A stretch of DNA of 64,000 bases from Oscheius sp. JU75 (GCA_037178855.1 JASJZC010000006.1:9280501-9344500), one strand, 5' to 3'; positions 42,717 to 56,194 are shown, counted from the stretch's first letter. Made by a program: numbers and translations. The notes: generated by a model from the sequence alone, not told the origin.

Positions 42717-43604
42717 ATGCTGATCTTCAAGGATGCCTTCACTGGTGGGTTTTCTTGGCATTGCTTCGTTCTTTTGTTCTCACGCTCCTTAAGATGTGCC
42801 TGGTTGTGCGAATTTGGCTGGCTGGTGGCCTTGTTTTTTCACGTTTTGTGAAGGGACTTGGCTTGTCAGTCGGACGATTCGCACTGGATCTGGGCTCGTT
42901 GAATCAAGCGTGAAAGAGCATCTCGATTGTTTGTAATATTTTCATCGCGCTATTGCCTTGTTAACAGTAATCAATCGTTCATTTGCAGATGACGAGCTCT
43001 CGTCTGACTCCTTCCCCATGAAGCTCGTTGACAACCTTGTCTTCGAATTCAAGGGAAAGCACGTCGTCCGCAAGGAGGGAGACGTCGTCCTCGCTGGATC
43101 CAACCCCTCGGCCGAGGGAGAAGATGGTGAAGATGGATCTGATGAGCACGTCGAGCGTGGTATCGATATCGTCCTCAACCACAAGCTTGTTGTGAGTTTT
43201 GTTTTTTCCGCCTTTGATTGAGAACCGTTTATAATGAAACTTTTCAGGAGATGAACTGCTACGAAGACCCTGCCATGTTCAAAAGTTACATCAAGGGATT
43301 CATGAAGAAGGTCATCGAGCTCATGGAGAAGAACGGCAAGTCCAAGGAGGACGTCGACGAGTTCAAGAAGAAGATCCAGGCTTTCGTTGTCTCCCTTCTT
43401 GACAAGAAGCGCTGGAAGACGCTTCAATTCTTCATTGGTTAGCCGTTTTGGTAATTTTTCGAAACGTACGTATCTTCAGGTGAGCGTGCCGCCGAAGGAG
43501 CTGAGGGAGGCCAAGTTGCCATCATCGAGTACCGCGATGTTGACGGCGAGGAAGTCCCAACACTTCTTCTCATCAAGGAGGCTATTATCCAGGAGAAGAA
43601 CTAA
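42717..43604 (+). CDS. tct-1: Translationally controlled tumour protein homologue
   Basis: Exons 42717-42744, 42989-43191, 43248-43437, 43480-43604; 181 aa. Starts MLIFKDAFTDDELSSDSFPM, VFEFKGKHVVRKEGDVVLAG (signature region), NPSAEGEDGEDGSDEHVE, then EMNCYEDPAMFKSYIKGFMK and GQVAIIEYRDVDGEEVPT. TCTP is an abundant calcium- and microtubule-binding, growth-linked protein. Acceptor cgttttag about 22 nt before the ATG fits trans-splicing; the intergenic gap to rla-0 is 174 bp. In C. elegans, as I recall, rla-0 (F25H2.10) and tct-1 (F25H2.11) are also neighbours, so the pair is probably an ancient operon. Certain. Confidence 0.98.
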
Positions 43605-43758
43605 TATCGTCGACCCTGTGATAAAATGCATCTGATTCCGTGAATTACATCCTTGAAAAATTTAAATCCTTTTCGATCTCGTTACATCGGGTTATGTGCC
43701 CTTTGATCTCTCTCACCCATTTCCAATACCTTTGCTAATCTCGCTTACAGGGTTTATA

Positions 43759-44074
43759 ATGGCCAAGCGCACCAAGAAGGTCGGAATCGTCGGAAAGTAC
43801 GGAACCCGATATGGAGCTTCCCTCCGTAAGATGGTCAAGAAGATGGAGGTTACTCAGCACTCTCGCTACACCTGCGTCTTCTGTGGTAAGGAGGCCATGA
43901 AGCGCAAGGCTGTCGGAATCTGGAATTGCTCCAAGTGCCACAAGGTTAGCTCTCCTTGTATTTCTCTCTAATCACCAATTTTAGACCGTTGCTGGCGGAG
44001 CCTACGTCTACGGAACCGTCACTGCCGCTACCGTCAGATCTACTGTCCGTCGTCTTCGTGACCTCAAGGAGTAG
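43759..44074 (+). CDS. rpl-43: Ribosomal protein eL43 (L37a)
   Basis: Exons 43759-43944 and 43985-44074; 91 aa. [20 protein letters not shown], zinc-ribbon cysteines [20 protein letters not shown] and KCHK (CxxC...CxxC), then [21 protein letters not shown] large-subunit protein. The KEAMKRKA and [13 protein letters not shown] wording is nematode-like and is one of the main clues to the organism. Acceptor gcttacag lies 8 nt before the ATG; 154 bp after tct-1. Certain. Confidence 0.98.
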
Positions 44075-44232
44075 ATATTCCTCTGTTATTGTTATACAGT
44101 TGCAATGAATTGTGACTGATTACACTTTCCTTGTTGATCGGTCTATTCCGTCATTTGAATGCGGTTGTGACTAGTTATTGATCGTCGGGGAGTATTAGCG
44201 TCCTCCAAGTTTGGCTGTACTATTATCGAGCC

Positions 44233-46719
<2,487 letters not shown>

Positions 46720-46734
46720 TAGATTCTCATACTT

Positions 46735-46740
46735 AATAAA
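46735..46740 (+). terminator. METTL26: Poly(A) signal of METTL26
   Basis: AATAAA 15 nt after the stop codon. Confidence 0.55.
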
Positions 46741-46770
46741 CTGTGTATTGTGGGTACAAGAGTCAGTGTG

Positions 46771-47199
46771 TAGCAGAGTATGTAGAGACAGAGACACATG
46801 ACCACGTTGTTCTAGACTCGAAACGCAGAAGTGGAAAAGCGATTCTGTTTTCTCGTAATTTCTAGAGTTTTACCAAAAGAGTTTTCAAAAAGACCTCCCC
46901 TCTTGTCTGAAGAATGAGATTGTACGAATCTAAGTTGCTCGGGACCTCCTGTCCTGGGTAGAGGTGACGTCGAAACAGCCATCTAGATGAGCAGCATTCA
47001 GACCAACTGAAGTGAATCGCCTGTCACGTCTTTTCAGAAAGTTTCTCTCGACAATACTTGGCATTTAGAGTGTATTTATTTTTGAAAACTCTTTTGGCAA
47101 AACTCTAGAAATTACGAGAAAACAGAATCGCTTCTCCACTTCTGCGTTTCGAGCCTAGAACCTTACCATGTGTCTCTGTCGCTCTGTTACATACATCTC
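46771..47199. repeat. Long near-perfect inverted repeat between convergent genes
   Basis: Left arm about 46771-46892, right arm about 47078-47199, loop about 185 bp. Matching blocks: CTCGAAACGCAGAAGTGG, AAGCGATTCTGTTTTCTCGT, AATTTCTAGAGTTTT, CCAAAAGAGTTTTCAAAAA on the left, and their complements in reverse order on the right. I estimate over 90 percent identity across the inner ~90 bp, decaying outward through GACAGAGACACATG. It lies between the METTL26 and HS6ST 3' ends. Confidence 0.88.
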
Positions 47200-47300
47200 T
47201 ACTTCTAGAGATCAAAGAGCTAATCTCCGTCAGAAAGATTCATTCGTATCAATAAACTGAGTATCGTTGGCAGAGATTCGTTGTGCAAGATGGCAAGCTA

Positions 47301-49371
47301 TCAAACCCGTTTGAACATAATTTGGTGGTCACCGGTATCGTCATCGTAGAGCTCGAGTGACACGCTGTCCTCGTATGTCACATTTGGCTGTGGAGATTCT
47401 GTCTCCCGGACGAAGAAGACATCCTCGGTCGAGAAGGCCGACTTCCGAGAAGGTTGCTGAAAGTCTATGTCTCGCTGTCTCTATGTCCTCTCATTTTCAC
47501 TCTGTCTCTGTATCTCTTCGTCTCTCAATTTCTTGGTCTCTCAGTCGCTTCGTCTCTGTCTCACTGTCTCACTGTCTTTCACAATGACTCTCTGTACTTA
47601 CGAAGATCTGAATGTCGTTGCGCATCTGTTTCAACCTCTTGTTGAACAGCTTCACAGCAAACTCATAAAGTTCAATGTCCAGACGATTCCTCTCCCGGAT
47701 CAGAGACAACTGCTTTTCTGATATCTCCGTCCCATTCGACTTGCTCTTGCTCCACTCGGACAGGTTCCTCGTGAAACTGAAATCGGAATGAGACAGTCTA
47801 GAATCCTCGACTACCTGAGCCCGAAGAGCTGCTCGAACATGAACTGGCTGTCATCCATCCTCTCCTTCAGTCCGAAATAGGCCAGGTTTCGAAGGTTGGA
47901 CTTGGCACTTTCCAGCATAATGCTGTCTCTCGTCTCTGGAGCCATTCCTGTCCGAGAATAGCAGTTGACAAGAGATAGGTCTGCTAGCATTCTCGTCTGT
48001 CTGAAAGAAAAACTTGAGACAGATCAACTCAGAGTACAAATCTGACCGAAAACAAGGCAAACTGACAAGGATTGAACTGAGGCAGTAGATGTGCTAGACA
48101 GGAGCCGTATAAGGACTGAACAAGCTGACAGAGTAAGAGACGAGAAGATGATAAGGACAGGCTCAAAAGAACTGAACCTGGGCAGATACAAGAGATGGGG
48201 ATTGGCAGAACCAAGCTGACAGAGGCAGAGACAGAGAGACAGAGAGACAGAGAGACAGGTCGACAGAGTAACAGAGAGACAGAGTCAGAAATACAGAAAT
48301 GATAGACAAGCTTTCAGATTCAGGCCGAGAGACAATAGGATGGCGCGTTGATGTTGCTTCGAAAAGGAAACGAACGAACCTGTTGAAGGCCAGATTGAAG
48401 GGACAGTGCAGGAATTCGTCCAAAGAGACCCCATCCCATCCATTCTGGGGATCAAAACAGAGAGGCAGCTCATCAGGGGTGGGTGGTCGTCCATTGCAGA
48501 CGTGTCTAGACTGACTTCGAACATTTCAATCAGGGGTCTCACCTTGACGCGATCCAGGTGGCTCCCCGATTGACATGACGGAACTCGGAGATGAACCGGG
48601 AGACCGGGTCGCGGAGGAAACTTGTGTAGAAGTAGCGTCTCTTTCGGTGAGCTCCTTCCTTCTTGTCCATTGCAGCATCGACACAATTGCTTACAAAGAG
48701 CTCGGTGAAATCGGCATGGAGACCGCAGACCCAGCCTGTGGAGTAGCGGGAGAAGAGCCAGATCTCATTTTTGTTGTTCGGTCGCCTACAAGAACATCTC
48801 TTCTTTCCCTTGTTGCAGACACAGGGTTTTTCCAAGTCCAGAAATTTTACTAGGAACTTTTCGAACGAAGTCCCAGCCGTCTTTTGGATGTGGAGAAAGA
48901 CGAGCACGTCCGACCCGCTGATGTTGAACCTGTAATTTTAAATTACAGAGTAACAGAGAGACAGACAAAAAACCAGACAAAGACAGAGAGACAGAAGAGA
49001 CGGTGAGAGAAACAATAAGACAGACGGAGACATAGAGACAGAGACCGCCTCTTACCTGGACCGGGTATCCTCAACTATCTTGCTATAAGAATAGTTCCAT
49101 CTCGTGTAGTAGGACGGTTTGAAATCGGTCGCAATGCTATTCTTGAAGGCAAAGTTTCGCATTTGGTCTATTGAAAACTTGGTCGAGACTTCAGTGCTCA
49201 AATAGCCTTCGGAAGACGAGCCTGGAAAGAGACAGATGGAAAAGAAGACTCAAGATACTTACCAATCGAGACATAGAGAAGACAGCATGCCAAAAGCACA
49301 AAAAGTCCGATGACCCGCTTGGAACAGAGCGGAGAGACGAAGGCTCTATTGGCGTGAGGACGAATCATCAT
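47301..49371 (-). CDS. HS6ST: Heparan sulfate 6-O-sulfotransferase
   Basis: Exons 49263-49371, 49056-49221, 48543-48929, 48380-48505, 47815-48000, 47602-47776, 47301-47456; 434 aa. Type II Golgi topology: short cytoplasmic tail MMIRPHANRAFVSPLCSKR, then anchor VIGLFVLLACCLLYVSI. The 5'-PSB loop with PAPS-binding residues is DVLVFLHIQKTAGTSFEKFL; the 3'-PB region is FLRDPVSRFISEFRHV; CPFNLAFNRQTRMLADLSLV and ESAKSNLRNLAYFGLKE match HS6ST family blocks; later a charged helix (LSLIRERNRLDIELYEFAVK). It transfers sulfate from PAPS to the 6-O position of glucosamine in heparan sulfate; nematodes usually have one gene (hst-6), acting in axon guidance. Introns are rich in GACAGA motifs. Very secure. 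Confidence 0.95.
48215..48300 (+). repeat. HS6ST: GACAGA microsatellite in an HS6ST intron
   Basis: Near-regular GAGACAGA units (AGAGACAGAGAGACAGAGAG and so on) within the 48001-48379 intron. Similar runs occur at about 48950-49045 and 49655-49715. Confidence 0.7.
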
Positions 49372-50628
49372 GAGACCATCTCCCTTTCTGGAAGGACAGA
49401 TGGTCATGAAGAGCGAAAATTGACATGGCGGAAGAGAGAGAGAGCCAGATGGCAGGACTGATTGAAATGGAAGACTGTTATTTTAGATGTTGGGGGGGGG
49501 TTAGGAGTAACAATCTTTGCGGAATCGATGACCCTCGAAACGGCTGCATAATCAGCCAGGCGTGAAAATGGGGGCTATTCGGATGTCATAGAAGGGAGAG
49601 GACGTAGCACAGCGACTCTTTAATCAAATCCGCCAAAGAGTTATTGTGGCAATGAGGCAGAGAGACAAAGAGACGTAGGGGCGCTAAGACGGAGATACAG
49701 AGAGACAGAGAGAGAGAATATTTCTAGAAAGCATTAACGGTCAAGAGACGACAAGAGTCATACAACGGAGCCATCTATTCTGGCGCTTTCCGGGTCCGAA
49801 TACCAGAATTTATCTCTTGACTATTACTATCTCCTTGACTACTTGACTACCTTTTGACCGTACCAACCTTCTACTCGTCTCATCTGGTCGGTGTATCGGA
49901 CGGTTCCTATCTATGACTATTGACTCTTGTACGGCTAGAAAAATGCGAGAAAATGTTGGTTCGGTCTCTGATTTAGAGCTGCCTGAAAGTATAACTATCC
50001 GCAATTGCATTCTTTATTCGATCAGCCTCAACTTCATTGGCATTCTTCCGGAAATTTCACATTTCTGGCTGGTTTTGAGAGTCTGACCATTGCAATAGGA
50101 AATTTGATTTAAACGCTACATTAAAAGTAATTTTCGGGAAGGCCACGCATGAAGTACGACGAAAAGGAATATAGTCAGAGTATCGCGTGAATCTTTACGA
50201 CGTGGAGTCACGCCAGTGCGTAGACCGAAGAGTTGACTATGTAACCCCGAGTAGGAACTTTCTTCGATACCATTCAAAACAGGGAAAAAAATGGAAGTAG
50301 TGTTTCAAAAGACAAAAGCTAGGGTCAAACTGAAACCTACCAAGACAAAATTTCGAGTAAGACCGTCGGGCGGAGTCGCACTCGGGTCGCTCGGGCCGAA
50401 AGCGCGAGCCCAATACAACAACAAATCAATTTTTTAATGCTTCAGACACACACACACACATGGACGGCTTCGTGCTTAAAATAGTAGATGAAATCAAAGT
50501 AAAATGCTGAGCGAGTACATGGTTGTAATAGAATGAAGCTACTGTGATGGGCGTCCGCTTGAAAACATCACGTACTCTCTCTCCCTCTCTCTCACCAATA
50601 CCTCTTCGAAACTCTCTCCCCTTCACAA
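49372..50628. other. HS6ST upstream / RBX2 upstream divergent region
   Basis: No gene seen. Contains a run of nine or more G near 49493, GACAGA runs at about 49655-49715, and a (CA)n run near 50449-50461. Likely holds the promoters of both divergent genes. Confidence 0.45.
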
Positions 50629-51045
50629 ATGTCTTCTCAAGACATGGACATTTCCGAAACCCCTACCCCGGACACCTCTGAACCAGCCAGCATGTGAGTC
50701 AAGTGATAAAATACTGAACAGAGTTCAGTTCGACAGTAGACAAGCCATTCACCCTGAAGAAATGGAACGCTGTGGCTGTCTGGATGTGGGACGTGGACTG
50801 TGATGCCTGTGCCATCTGTCGTGTTCAACTTATGGGTTGGTTTCTGTCATCCCATGTCAACTTTTCTCTCAATTTTTCCAGAAGAATGTCTCCGCTGTCA
50901 GGCCGAGTCGGCCAAGGAATGCGTCGTGGTCTGGGGAGAATGCAATCATGCCTTTCACAACTGTTGCATGGCCCAGTGGACAAAGCAGAGCAACAGATGT
51001 CCTCTCTGCCAGCAGGAATGGAACGTCCAGAGGACTGGAAAATAA
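50629..51045 (+). CDS. RNF7: RING-box protein 2 (RNF7/SAG), cullin-RING ligase subunit
   Basis: Exons 50629-50693, 50729-50835, 50882-51045; 111 aa (human RNF7 113). After a short acidic N-terminus comes KPFTLKKWNAVAVWMWDVDC, then the RING-H2: CDACAICRVQLMEECLRCQA, VVWGECNHAFHNCC, NRCPLCQQEW, ending VQRTGK. ECLRCQAE and the C-terminal QRxGK mark RBX2 rather than RBX1. It recruits E2 and NEDD8 machinery, preferentially to CUL5. All eight-plus zinc ligands are present. A downstream in-frame ATG at 50644 is an alternative start. Very secure. Confidence 0.96.
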
Positions 51046-51582
51046 TCTTTTGTACTTATTTGATCTGCACGGGTGATCGTAGGATAAACTTTTACGATTT
51101 TTGCTCATTATTTCCATTGAGGATCGTCCTTGTATATTTTCCAATTATTTTTTATCGAACAGAGGTGTGAAACAGTCCCTTAGAACTAAGGAAGTCGAAA
51201 ATCCACAAGTTAAGAGATTTTTGGTTTTCGCACCAGTTCCATATTCAAATTTTGTAGCGCGCGTCCTTGAAATTCGACATTTGTAAGTTCCTTCAATTAA
51301 TTTTCGTCTGTTATTTTCCATTTCATGTTTTAACCACTTTTACCGAACTGAGCATGCTGAAGAACTCTTTGGAACACAAAATTGATAAAATTAAGCTGTA
51401 TGATTCGTGTAAAAGGGATTAGGCGAAGGCAATATGTTGCTGTCAATTTTCTGCTCATCCGGCATACTGATATTGGCATACGCCTTTTTCACGCTCAGTA
51501 CGGTATAGGCTACTAGGAAATATAAATCCTCTTTTTTATCCTTCTTTTCGTCAAATTGTGTACAAACCTTCTGTTTTCCAGT
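51046..51582. promoter_or_regulatory. RBX2-STEEP1 spacer
   Basis: 537 bp without coding signal. The acceptor ttttccag at 51574-51581 immediately precedes the STEEP1 ATG and suggests trans-splicing. Confidence 0.4.
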
Positions 51583-52595
51583 ATGGCCAAGGTTCTTATT
51601 GATGACGGAGCCCAGGAGGTTGCTCACGTTGAAAACGAGCAAGGAGTCGATGTTCCCATCGTCGATGTCGAGGAAAGTGAGGAGATTTTCGTGAAACCAC
51701 TTTACACGTACTATTGTCACTGCGGACAGGTATTTTTCATTATTCTTAGCTCAAAACTCGTTTAGATGGCCATGATTAGTGATACCCTGCTGGATAGAAT
51801 GCCACTGAGACCACGAGATCGGGCCCGAGTCATTGATCCGGCCCGGACGACCGCCAAAACCTTTGCAGCTGCCGGGGACACTGTCTACGTCAAAAGGTTG
51901 GTCATTTTTCTTGACAAGATCAGCTAGTTCGTGTAGACTAGTTCACTTCCCACCTTAGGGGCCTTTTTCTTGACACATTAGATTTATGACAATGCTTACA
52001 AAAAAAATTTCCGTTACCGTATATCCAAACCTGCAATCGGCAAACGAGCACACAGACGGACACGGATGCGCTTGTTAAGTAACAGAGAGATGCTTCTAGA
52101 AAAGAAGGCCTGGAGCAGCAGTATCGCAAAAACTGCAAGAATTGCACAGTGCCGCTCTTCTACCAGCATCCCTTTAACCTCGGCATCTGGTTCATTTTCA
52201 ACGACGCTGTCCTGTCCTCCCAGGAAGTCGGCGGCTTCAGCGGCAACAACGAGGAGCCCAAGGTCAAAAAGGTTTGAACTTGCATGATTTTCTAATGCGA
52301 TATCCACAAAATTAGGTCATCATGAAGCGCAACATCGTGAACCAGGGAAAGACGGGTTCCGTCACCGTCTCCACAATTCAGGATGAGGACGAGGAAGAAG
52401 TCGAGGCGGTAATTCAAATGGGTCTCGTGCCAAAAAGGCTTGAATTTTCAGAAAGAGTCAGCTGAAGCATATTCGATGAACGCGAAGGTCGTCGCCGAAG
52501 CCCTGAGACGCAAGGGAATGGCCAAGGATCGGATGCTGGGGCGGAGTAATGAGGTCCAGGAGCCGTTGAAGAAGAAGAAAGGAACTCTACTGTAA
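51583..52595 (+). CDS. STEEP1: STEEP1 (CXorf56-type) protein
   Basis: Exons 51583-51729, 51766-51896, 52100-52271, 52316-52408, 52452-52595; 228 aa (human 222). Landmarks: KPLYTYYCHCGQMAMISDTL (human HVYYCLCGQMVLVLD), LDRMPLRPRDRARVIDPART, EGLEQQYRKNCKNCTVPLFY with a second CxxC, then SVTVSTIQDEDEEEVEAKES and a C-terminal KKKKGTLL. In mammals it promotes STING exit from the ER through PI3P; in invertebrates a conserved role is unknown and it also turns up in spliceosomal preparations. The four cysteines suggest a zinc site. Secure identification. Confidence 0.93.
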
Positions 52596-53014
52596 GCTGT
52601 ATTACATAAATATTTGATCTCTGATTGAAAGTACTTTATTTGACCTGTGTCTGAGCGGAAATCGTGTTCTTTCCGGACGGCAGCTTGACCAGATCGGTGC
52701 TCTTCTGCTCCTCGGCTCTCATCTAAAGCTCTCCTAGAGAAAAATCCACCGAAATAGAGTATATTTCGGGCCCTGTTCATTTTCTTCCCCTTTTTTTCCA
52801 CATGTTTATTGAACTGAACGTCCAAAAGAACCTCCAAACCGCTGAACCTCGTAAACCCCCAGAAATTCTTCTCATCGCTCCGCAAATTTTGTTTGTAGTC
52901 TCATAGATGCAAAAACTAGCGACTTTTACCAGATTTGCCAAGCCGGAATGACTACAGATGAGAGAAATTACCACCTTTCTAAGAATACAATTTTTGTATG
53001 AACAGGATCTTCTG
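52596..53014. other. Spacer between convergent genes
   Basis: 3' flank of STEEP1 facing the phosphatase relic. Nothing recognised. Confidence 0.4.
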
Positions 53015-54764
53015 TCAAGAAAAGCGACGGAAGGTCAATTTCCTGTCGTCAATATCCAGAGCGAGGGCGTCATTGCTGTACTGATCAAGGTAGCAGAGCG
53101 CGGAAGAGATGGTGACGACGGCCGAAGGCTGGTGCAGTGCTCCCATAGGGACGAGCTGTCGCCCACGGATTAGCAGTGAAATGTTCTCGCGGCGGCAGAA
53201 GTTACGCAGTTGGTCCGCGGAGACTGTCGGCATGCCGATGGTTCTCTGCCACTGTCTCTCGTCGGCATTCACACAGGTCCAGAGACATTCGGATATGGCT
53301 GCTGCCTCTAGGACACCCCTCGACTCGTCCTTGTCCAGCGCGTAGAGCAGCTCCAGGCTGTATTCGAGCAGCACAGGGCCAGGAGCCGCGGCCATGCAGA
53401 CGACGTTGTTGCCCAGTAGAGCTACCAGCGACATCTCGATCAAGATCTCTTCCAGCAGATCCTGGACATCTTCCAACTCGTCCACAGTACCCGTAACGAA
53501 TCGCACGTTCATTCATGTCTCCAGGCCGAGTATCTGAAGTTTTTTGGTTGTATAGTGTCTGTATTCCATTCAGCTTGTTTGGGTTCATACTCGACCCGAA
53601 ACGGGCATGTCAAATTATCGCGGTTGGAAGCAGAGATTTGCGATACGGGAATACGCGGGAGACTCCATATTGTCTTGGGCGCACCAACTCGTATAGCATA
53701 AAATCAGCGTATCGACGCTCGACTACGGTAGACGTCGCTGAGCAGCCAAAAAAGACCGGAGCAGGCTCAAGGGCAGTAAGGGAGCTACATAGGCAGATTC
53801 CAAGAGACTGTCGATTGACAGACTAGTAAAACAGGTGGAAAATAGATCGACAGTGATAGATAAAGAGAGTCGAGAGTTAGACTGACAGAACACAAAGAAA
53901 TAGAATAAGACAAGGTTGAAATGGGTGACATATTTACATTGGAACTCGTCAGGCTGAAAGGGACATTGACAGACATGGGACATCGTGATAGGAACCCAAT
54001 AAGAGATTGATTGTGGGAGACTATGACGGAGACAGTGACAGAGACAGAGGCATTGCCATACACAGAGACAGAAACTATGGTGGTGGCAGTGACAGTGAGT
54101 GAGACTGGCGGAGACAGAGATAGTGACGAAGTTTGAGACAGATACAGGCTGACTGCTACAGTACTTTAACGAGACTGGTAAACGGTGCTAGGACATGAAC
54201 AGTACCCAAAGGACAGGTTGGTAAGCCCACAATTAGAGCGGCATCAGCCGATCTAATAACAATTTTGATTGTTTTTCCGAATCGCGCTCGCCAAAGTTAT
54301 TTTAGTAAGCAGGCCCATAATAGAAACTCACGTCGAGTGCACTCTTGTCCTCGTGGGCTCCCCGGAGCAGAAAGACGTTCTACGGAAAGCGACACTTGAG
54401 CGTGAGGACGAAGGCGAGCGAGGCAAACCCGTAGCCGAAGTAGTTGCCGAGGAAAATGAGCTTGCGATCCTGGAGCGTAGGCATTATGGACAGAATAGCG
54501 GCCAGAGAGTCGCCCTGGACTTCCAGAGGACCGATGATCGTGTAGGGTCCCTCCTCAATAGGCTGCACCAGCGACTGTCCGTCCAGATGTTCCAGGGCGA
54601 GCTCCAGAAGACGCGTGAAAATCTTAATCTTCCATTGGGGGGCAGACGGCCGTCTACGGGTTTCGCCATTCCGCGTCATAGCTCGTCATGAAGTGCCAGA
54701 AATTCTTGCTCAGACGGTCGAGATCCAGCTCTTTCGACATTCCCTCACAGATCATGGCCGCAGG
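53015..54764 (-). pseudogene. Decayed PPP-family phosphatase-like locus
   Basis: Minus strand. Blocks parallel a PP1/PP2A catalytic domain: LLELALEHLDGQSLV, IIGPLEVQGDSL where GDxHG is expected, KLIFLGNYFGYG (for GDYVDRG), NVFLLRGAHEDKSA (for LLRGNHE), ETxMNVRF, EMSLVALLGNNVVCMA, SLLIRGRQLVPMG and ALCYLDQYSNDALALD. The metal-binding GDxHG, GDxVDRG and GNHE residues are mostly lost. In addition the reading frame is broken: TAG at 54380-54382 just before NVFLLRG, TGA at 53513-53515 just before MNVRF, and a frame change near 54665 between an upstream segment (LDLDRLSKNFWHFMTSYD) and the core. So it is a pseudogene, or at least not translated as one phosphatase. The 165-codon 3' frame (53015-53512) is open. 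The wide 53590-54325 gap has GACAG-rich DNA and a GCGCACCAAC repeat. Confidence 0.65.
53677..53740. repeat. Stray GCGCACCAAC-type repeat unit
   Basis: GCGCACCAACTCGTATAGCA, CAGCGTATCGACGC and CTACGGTAGACGTCG follow in the same order as in the 37155-37890 cluster. Confidence 0.5.
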
Positions 54765-55435
54765 CTGGAAGTTTACTTAGTGTGGCGGGTCTCTCCATAT
54801 CTCTCTGTCTCCGTCACCCACTGTATCTATCTCTCTGCCACTATCACGGTCTCTGTCTCCCTGTGTCTATTTCTTTTGTCTCAACCAAAGGATTCTGCCC
54901 ACTAAAGATTCGAACCCGACTCATTTGTATGCGTAACCGGAGCTCTTACCGACTGCGCCATATGGGATAGCTCGCGCACAGATTCCTCGGTCTACTAGAC
55001 TTCGAGTCAGAGTGAAAGGGAAAGTTCAGAAAGTTTCGCCTACCTGTTTCACCGCGCTATTAGAAGCAACAAGTCGTCTCTTCGAAGAACTGTCGACTAA
55101 TTATGTGTCGGCAATTAAGAACTTTTTGAATAAGAAATTCCAATTGTTCTCAGATGACACTTCTGCTGTTTGCTCCCGAAAAGCTTGTTTTCTTTGGATT
55201 AGTGGGCTATAGTCATCGAACCCGGTTTTCCACTATACTGCGTCATTATTTCATCCCGCCTCTCTCTCTATAAACGAGATTATTTGTCTTCCAAACTCTC
55301 ATATCCTCTCCCCACGTGTCCTCCGTCCTCCTCCGCCCATTTTCATTTACGCTCACCTAACCACTCCTCGCCCACCCCGTTGCTCTTTTCACCTGTCCTA
55401 CCTCATTCATAAAAGTGCCCGATTCTAGTAATACA
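54765..55435. other. Intergenic with tRNA-like remnant and peptide-gene promoter
   Basis: Holds the SINE remnant at 54903-54975 and a B-box-like scrap at about 55205-55245. CATAAAA at about 55408, 28 nt before the peptide ATG, may be a TATA-like element. Confidence 0.45.
54903..54975 (-). repeat. tRNA-Arg(ACG)-like SINE remnant, best preserved copy
   Basis: Minus strand: CCCATATGGCGCAGTCGGTA then AGAGC (A-box), TCCGGTTACGCA (anticodon-loop ACG), GTCGGGTTCGAATC (B-box) 31 nt later. The anticodon stem fails to pair (TCCGG against TACAA). Confidence 0.55.
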
Positions 55436-56194
55436 ATGTCTCGTCTCTTTCTTCTCGTCTTCCTGCTCCAGCTCGCTACCGTCTTCGCAGCACCGGCGCA
55501 CTCCATGACCAGGATACAAGTGAGTGGAAAGAGTCAGTTGACTCACGGGGTACGGTAGACTGGGGCGTCTCGTCTTCCTTTTGGCATCGAGAGAACCATC
55601 GGAATGACTCTAACACGTAGGCTGAGTCTCTCTCTCTCTCTCTCATACATGACTGTCAAACCTTTTAGATTCATAGCACTATTAGGAATAGAACTCAGTT
55701 TGGGTAAGGATGCTATTGCACAAAGTGCGGCCTTAAAATTATAAGCAGTCTTAACAGGACCTGCCAAGAAAACAAAACGCGTTACGGTAGTGTCCTCTTC
55801 TCATAGGTTACTGTAGAACGGCATAGATCAGCTAACCATGGCCAGGTGGAAAGTTCAGGAAGTTTGCAGGGGTCTGGCAGCAGCATTCAGAATCTTGTTT
55901 TGAGAACTATCCATTTGTTCATGAATCATGCCAAAAAGTTACGACACCATTGCGTAGTTTGTGTGTGTGTCTCTCCCACTCTCAGATTACCATATTCCCC
56001 AATTCCTGCTACCCAATCCTAGTATTTGTCTCCGCGAATAGAAACCCCGTTTTAGCCCTTCCAAACATAGCGACTACGCATGATCCCACTTCTTTCAGGA
56101 AGTCTTCAGATCGCTCATTCCCGTGGACCAGGACCTCCGCGGCAAGAAATACTTTCTCGAGCCCTTGTGGACAGGTGGCGACGGAGACTGGTAG
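55436..56194 (+). CDS. 59-aa secreted peptide precursor, candidate neuropeptide
   Basis: Exon 1 55436-55519 encodes MSRLFLLVFLLQLATVFA, a classic signal peptide, then APAHSMTRIQ; exon 2 56099-56194 continues EVFRSLIPVDQDLRGKKYFL, EPLWTGGDGDW and stops. Donor GTGAGT, acceptor tctttcag, phase 0; AATAAA at 56216. The GKK after DQDLR is a consensus amidation plus dibasic cleavage site, so processing could release a peptide ending in Arg-amide and a C-terminal YFLEPLWTGGDGDW. The 579-nt intron is otherwise featureless. No family recognised; a small secreted peptide with another role is equally possible. Confidence 0.55.

Noticed and set aside
42942-43427. 161-aa minus-strand frame over tct-1
   Set aside because: Antisense shadow; the plus strand is unmistakably TCTP.
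48215-48300. CRISPR-like regularly spaced repeat
   Set aside because: The units are contiguous GACAGA microsatellite without unique spacers, inside an intron of a nuclear gene.
53015-53512. Intact 165-aa single-exon gene
   Set aside because: It aligns as the C-terminal third of a PPP-like domain whose upstream parts lie in 54326-54764 with stop codons between, so it is treated as part of the pseudogene.
54903-54975. A functional tRNA gene
   Set aside because: A- and B-boxes are present but the anticodon and acceptor stems do not pair; best read as a SINE remnant.
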